The notes below the pieces were generated by a model. That model ran no database searches, was not told where the DNA came from, and was given only the letters and a program-made list of their open reading frames with translations. 6,622 nt of DNA, from NCBI GenBank assembly GCA_029939875.1, contig JAOZSC010000082.1, positions 1,979-8,600 on the forward strand. Direction: 5' to 3'. Source of the stretch: Desulfobacterales bacterium. GTDB taxonomy: Bacteria; Desulfobacterota; Desulfobacteria; Desulfobacterales; JAFDCJ01. The position numbers were made by a program, and so were the translations under genes. Shown in pieces: positions 5,901-6,622 of this stretch (the first letter of the stretch is position 1; each line of letters opens with the position of its first letter).

Positions 5901-6468
5901 AGGCACCCTGCTGGGAGCCTCGCAATCTGGACACATCGCCGCTGTCGGTTACGATATGTTTCTAAAATTGATGGAAAGCGCGATTGCCGACCTGAAGGGC
6001 GAACCACCGGTAAAGTCGCTGGAGCCGGAAATAAACCTGAACCTGTCCGCACACATGGCAGAAAACTATATTTCCGATATTGATCAGCGTATGGCGGCAT
6101 ACCGGCACTTGGCCCGGATGACCGAACCGGGGCAAATTGCGGATTTTAAATCCGAGTTGGAAGATCGATACGGCCCCCTGCCCCGGGAAGCGGCTAATCT
6201 GCTTTTTAAAATCATGCTGAAAGTGCTGGCCCGAAAATCAGGGATCGCGAGGCTTGATGTGACGGAAAAAAAGCTGATCCTTCATTTCCCAGAGGCTCAC
6301 CAGCACAACCCGGCGGCTTTAATTGAAATGATCATGGCAGCGCCTGAACGCTTCGAACTGACACCGGAGCATGTTCTTAAGAGCCGTCTGGATGCCACCA
6401 CTCCCAATGGACGGCTGTCTGAGATTAAAAACATCTTGAAAGAAATCGCTCAACGTGTTAACCGCTAG
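2956..6468 (+). CDS. mfd: Transcription-repair coupling factor Mfd (DEAD-box-like DNA translocase)
   Basis: A 1170-residue cytoplasmic ATPase, normal for the family, that pushes RNA polymerase stalled at DNA lesions off the template and recruits UvrA to start nucleotide-excision repair. The N-terminal UvrB-like module (about 1-300) includes the degenerate nucleotide site GLSGSQRAYL and the PGDFSVRGGIIDIF block (170-183). The CarD-like RNA polymerase interaction domain (about 503-570) starts LKKGDLIVHDDHGIGQY. The translocase has Walker A GDVGYGKT (655-662), DEEQ box (756-759), TATPIPRTL (from T782) and QLRGRVGR (925-932). The relay/TRCF region has DLKIRGGGTLLG (976-987), a mild variant of the usual RGAGN form, and a C-terminal TRCF domain (about 1010-1150). 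Nothing essential is missing. The ATG directly follows an in-frame TGA (2950-2952), so it cannot start earlier, but no good Shine-Dalgarno precedes it, suggesting modest translation. Confidence 0.97.
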   Translation: MLQNQELNSVETLLDIFVGRTRRIECIGLSGSQRAYLVARLYRQQRSCCLVIVPSVADGQRLQEDLRFFMDGMNVPILFFPPYNILPYQFISYHSETAGHRIRVLYQLLESAIPPILVTTVDALLQKIIPRQEISRYAELLCEGEEIERDNLIRKMISGGYSRTAIVEEPGDFSVRGGIIDIFCPLYPQPLRVEFFGDMVESLRFFSAASQRKIKSIDEAVILPAKEVIVHKAMLPDILRRIRARAAELDVPVSHARQLIDNIVKDEGFTGIESLMPLLYPGLETLFDYFPENALFVTVNPEELEKTAAETHQRIADNYDLSRKDKKLCVEPEQLYLEWSRAATLIDGKKPLVFKMIAVSPSAGQPAAAFTFYPAVEDNATLGMALKRYRDKDRLFRPLIDWLVDKQQAGGSILVVCRGRSQAQRLQALLAPYDLAPVFINGFSKLGTSQGALYICVGQVSGGFVWPDEMLAVLTDDEIFGVRHQRRKAAGSSPRTRLLELQELKKGDLIVHDDHGIGQYNDLVKLRIEGITGDFLDIGYKGGDKLYLPVDRMGIVQKYMGVDGVAPVLDTLGGKSWERVKARVKRSAERIAGELLKLYARRKVENGHAFTTADSYMADFEGGFPYEETEDQLKAIEDVQQDMHKPIPMDRLVCGDVGYGKTEVALRASFLAVNEGKQVAVLVPTTILAEQHYATFCNRFERYPVNVACLSRFRAARVQRTIVEDLKLGKIDIVIGTHRLLQKDVAFHDLGLLVLDEEQRFGVKHKEKLKRLRSSVDVLALTATPIPRTLHLSLAGIRDISIISTPPEYRKSIVTYVCEFDEGVIREAVQKELKRGGQIFFVHNNIASIHRIAGKLQQLVPEVQLSVAHGRMGEDELEQTMLAFMNREIDLLVCTTIIESGLDIAAANTIIVNRADRFGLAQIYQLRGRVGRAEEQAYAYLLIPPESMLGRDARKRLKVLMEHSDLGSGFQIAMSDLKIRGGGTLLGASQSGHIAAVGYDMFLKLMESAIADLKGEPPVKSLEPEINLNLSAHMAENYISDIDQRMAAYRHLARMTEPGQIADFKSELEDRYGPLPREAANLLFKIMLKVLARKSGIARLDVTEKKLILHFPEAHQHNPAALIEMIMAAPERFELTPEHVLKSRLDATTPNGRLSEIKNILKEIAQRVNR

Positions 6469-6545
6469 CAGCCGCTGCTTCAACACTCTGAAAATTTTTG
6501 AGCTTATTTTTGGGCGAATTCTAAGGGAAAGTCAGGAGATGATAT
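6469..6545 (+). other. Short gap between mfd and the next gene
   Basis: This 77-bp spacer has no convincing terminator hairpin, so read-through from mfd is likely. It ends with an AGGAG Shine-Dalgarno at 6534-6538. Confidence 0.5.
6534..6538 (+). promoter_or_regulatory. Shine-Dalgarno that decides the TTG start at 6546
   Basis: AGGAG lies 7 nt before TTG (6546-6548), an ideal distance. The ATG at 6539 abuts it and is too close to be used. Confidence 0.6.
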
Positions 6546-6622
6546 TTGCGGAACCCACGATTTTTTATTTTTTTTTGGCTAATCGTACCGGCTTTGCTTT
6601 TTTCCCTCATGGCAAACTGCTC
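6546..6622 (+). CDS. N-terminus of an exported protein (partial; signal peptide, possibly lipoprotein)
   Basis: From TTG at 6546 the frame is open for 25 codons to the window edge. It reads MRNPRFFIFFWLIVPALLFS, then LMANC. Two arginines followed by about 16 hydrophobic residues make a typical Sec signal peptide. The cysteine after LMAN could be a lipidation site, though N just before C is unusual for a lipobox, so ordinary cleavage further on is also possible. The gene follows mfd by 77 bp on the same strand. In Desulfobacterota I recall a SurA-type peptidyl-prolyl isomerase often following mfd, which would fit an exported product, but no catalytic sequence lies inside this window. A competing frame from ATG 6539 stays open but has no signal-like start. 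Confidence 0.55.
   Translation, partial: MRNPRFFIFFWLIVPALLFSLMANC

Noticed and set aside
5548..5934. Antisense ORF of 128 codons opposite mfd
   Set aside because: It covers the conserved helicase motifs of mfd on the other strand and has no ribosome binding site or independent family resemblance.
6539..6622. ATG start at 6539 for the last gene
   Set aside because: The Shine-Dalgarno ends at 6538, leaving no spacing, and the encoded start (MIFAEPTIFYFF...) is not signal-like, unlike the TTG frame.

Overview
The window looks like a chromosomal, mostly housekeeping segment from a Gram-negative, Deltaproteobacteria-like organism (Desulfobacterota is my best guess). This is inferred from a NtrC/AtoC-type sigma-54 activator, an IHF-alpha-like protein, a tRNA with an encoded CCA end, a full-length Mfd, and intergenic repeat styles I associate from memory with that group. 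No search could be run. I see no CRISPR array, transposase, phage gene, toxin-antitoxin pair or recognisable defence cassette.

Layout. 1-172: AT-rich 3' end of an unrecognised ORF, ending in a hairpin. By my count 58 of the first 180 bases are G or C, clearly below the rest of the window. 243-1634 (+): sigma-54-dependent response regulator with no kinase gene beside it. 1635-1801: convergent gap with two stacked hairpins, the second followed by a T run. 1802-2460 (-): a probable small operon made of a promoter with two TTGACA boxes, two tiny overlapping ORFs (ATGA overlap), and an ihfA-like gene with a strong ribosome binding site. 2600-2721 (-): tRNA-Thr(CGU) with a clear intrinsic terminator. 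2767-2934: an imperfect inverted repeat whose arms are built of 7-bp units. 2956-6468 (+): mfd, the transcription-repair coupling factor. 6546-6622 (+): the start of an exported protein, TTG start after a good Shine-Dalgarno, running off the window.

How the parts relate. The regulator needs sigma-54 and an activating kinase encoded elsewhere. IHF commonly bends DNA between enhancer-bound activators of this type and sigma-54 promoters, but the two genes converge and are separately expressed, so any link here is only general. Mfd acts on stalled RNA polymerase and recruits UvrA; the exported-protein gene 77 bp downstream probably shares its transcription.

The most unusual items are the two unlisted tiny ORFs upstream of ihfA, the first with a disrupted or non-canonical 5' end; the heptamer-built inverted repeat upstream of mfd; and the composition break in the first ~185 bases, which could be a foreign fragment or an assembly join. 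None amounts to a convincing new system.
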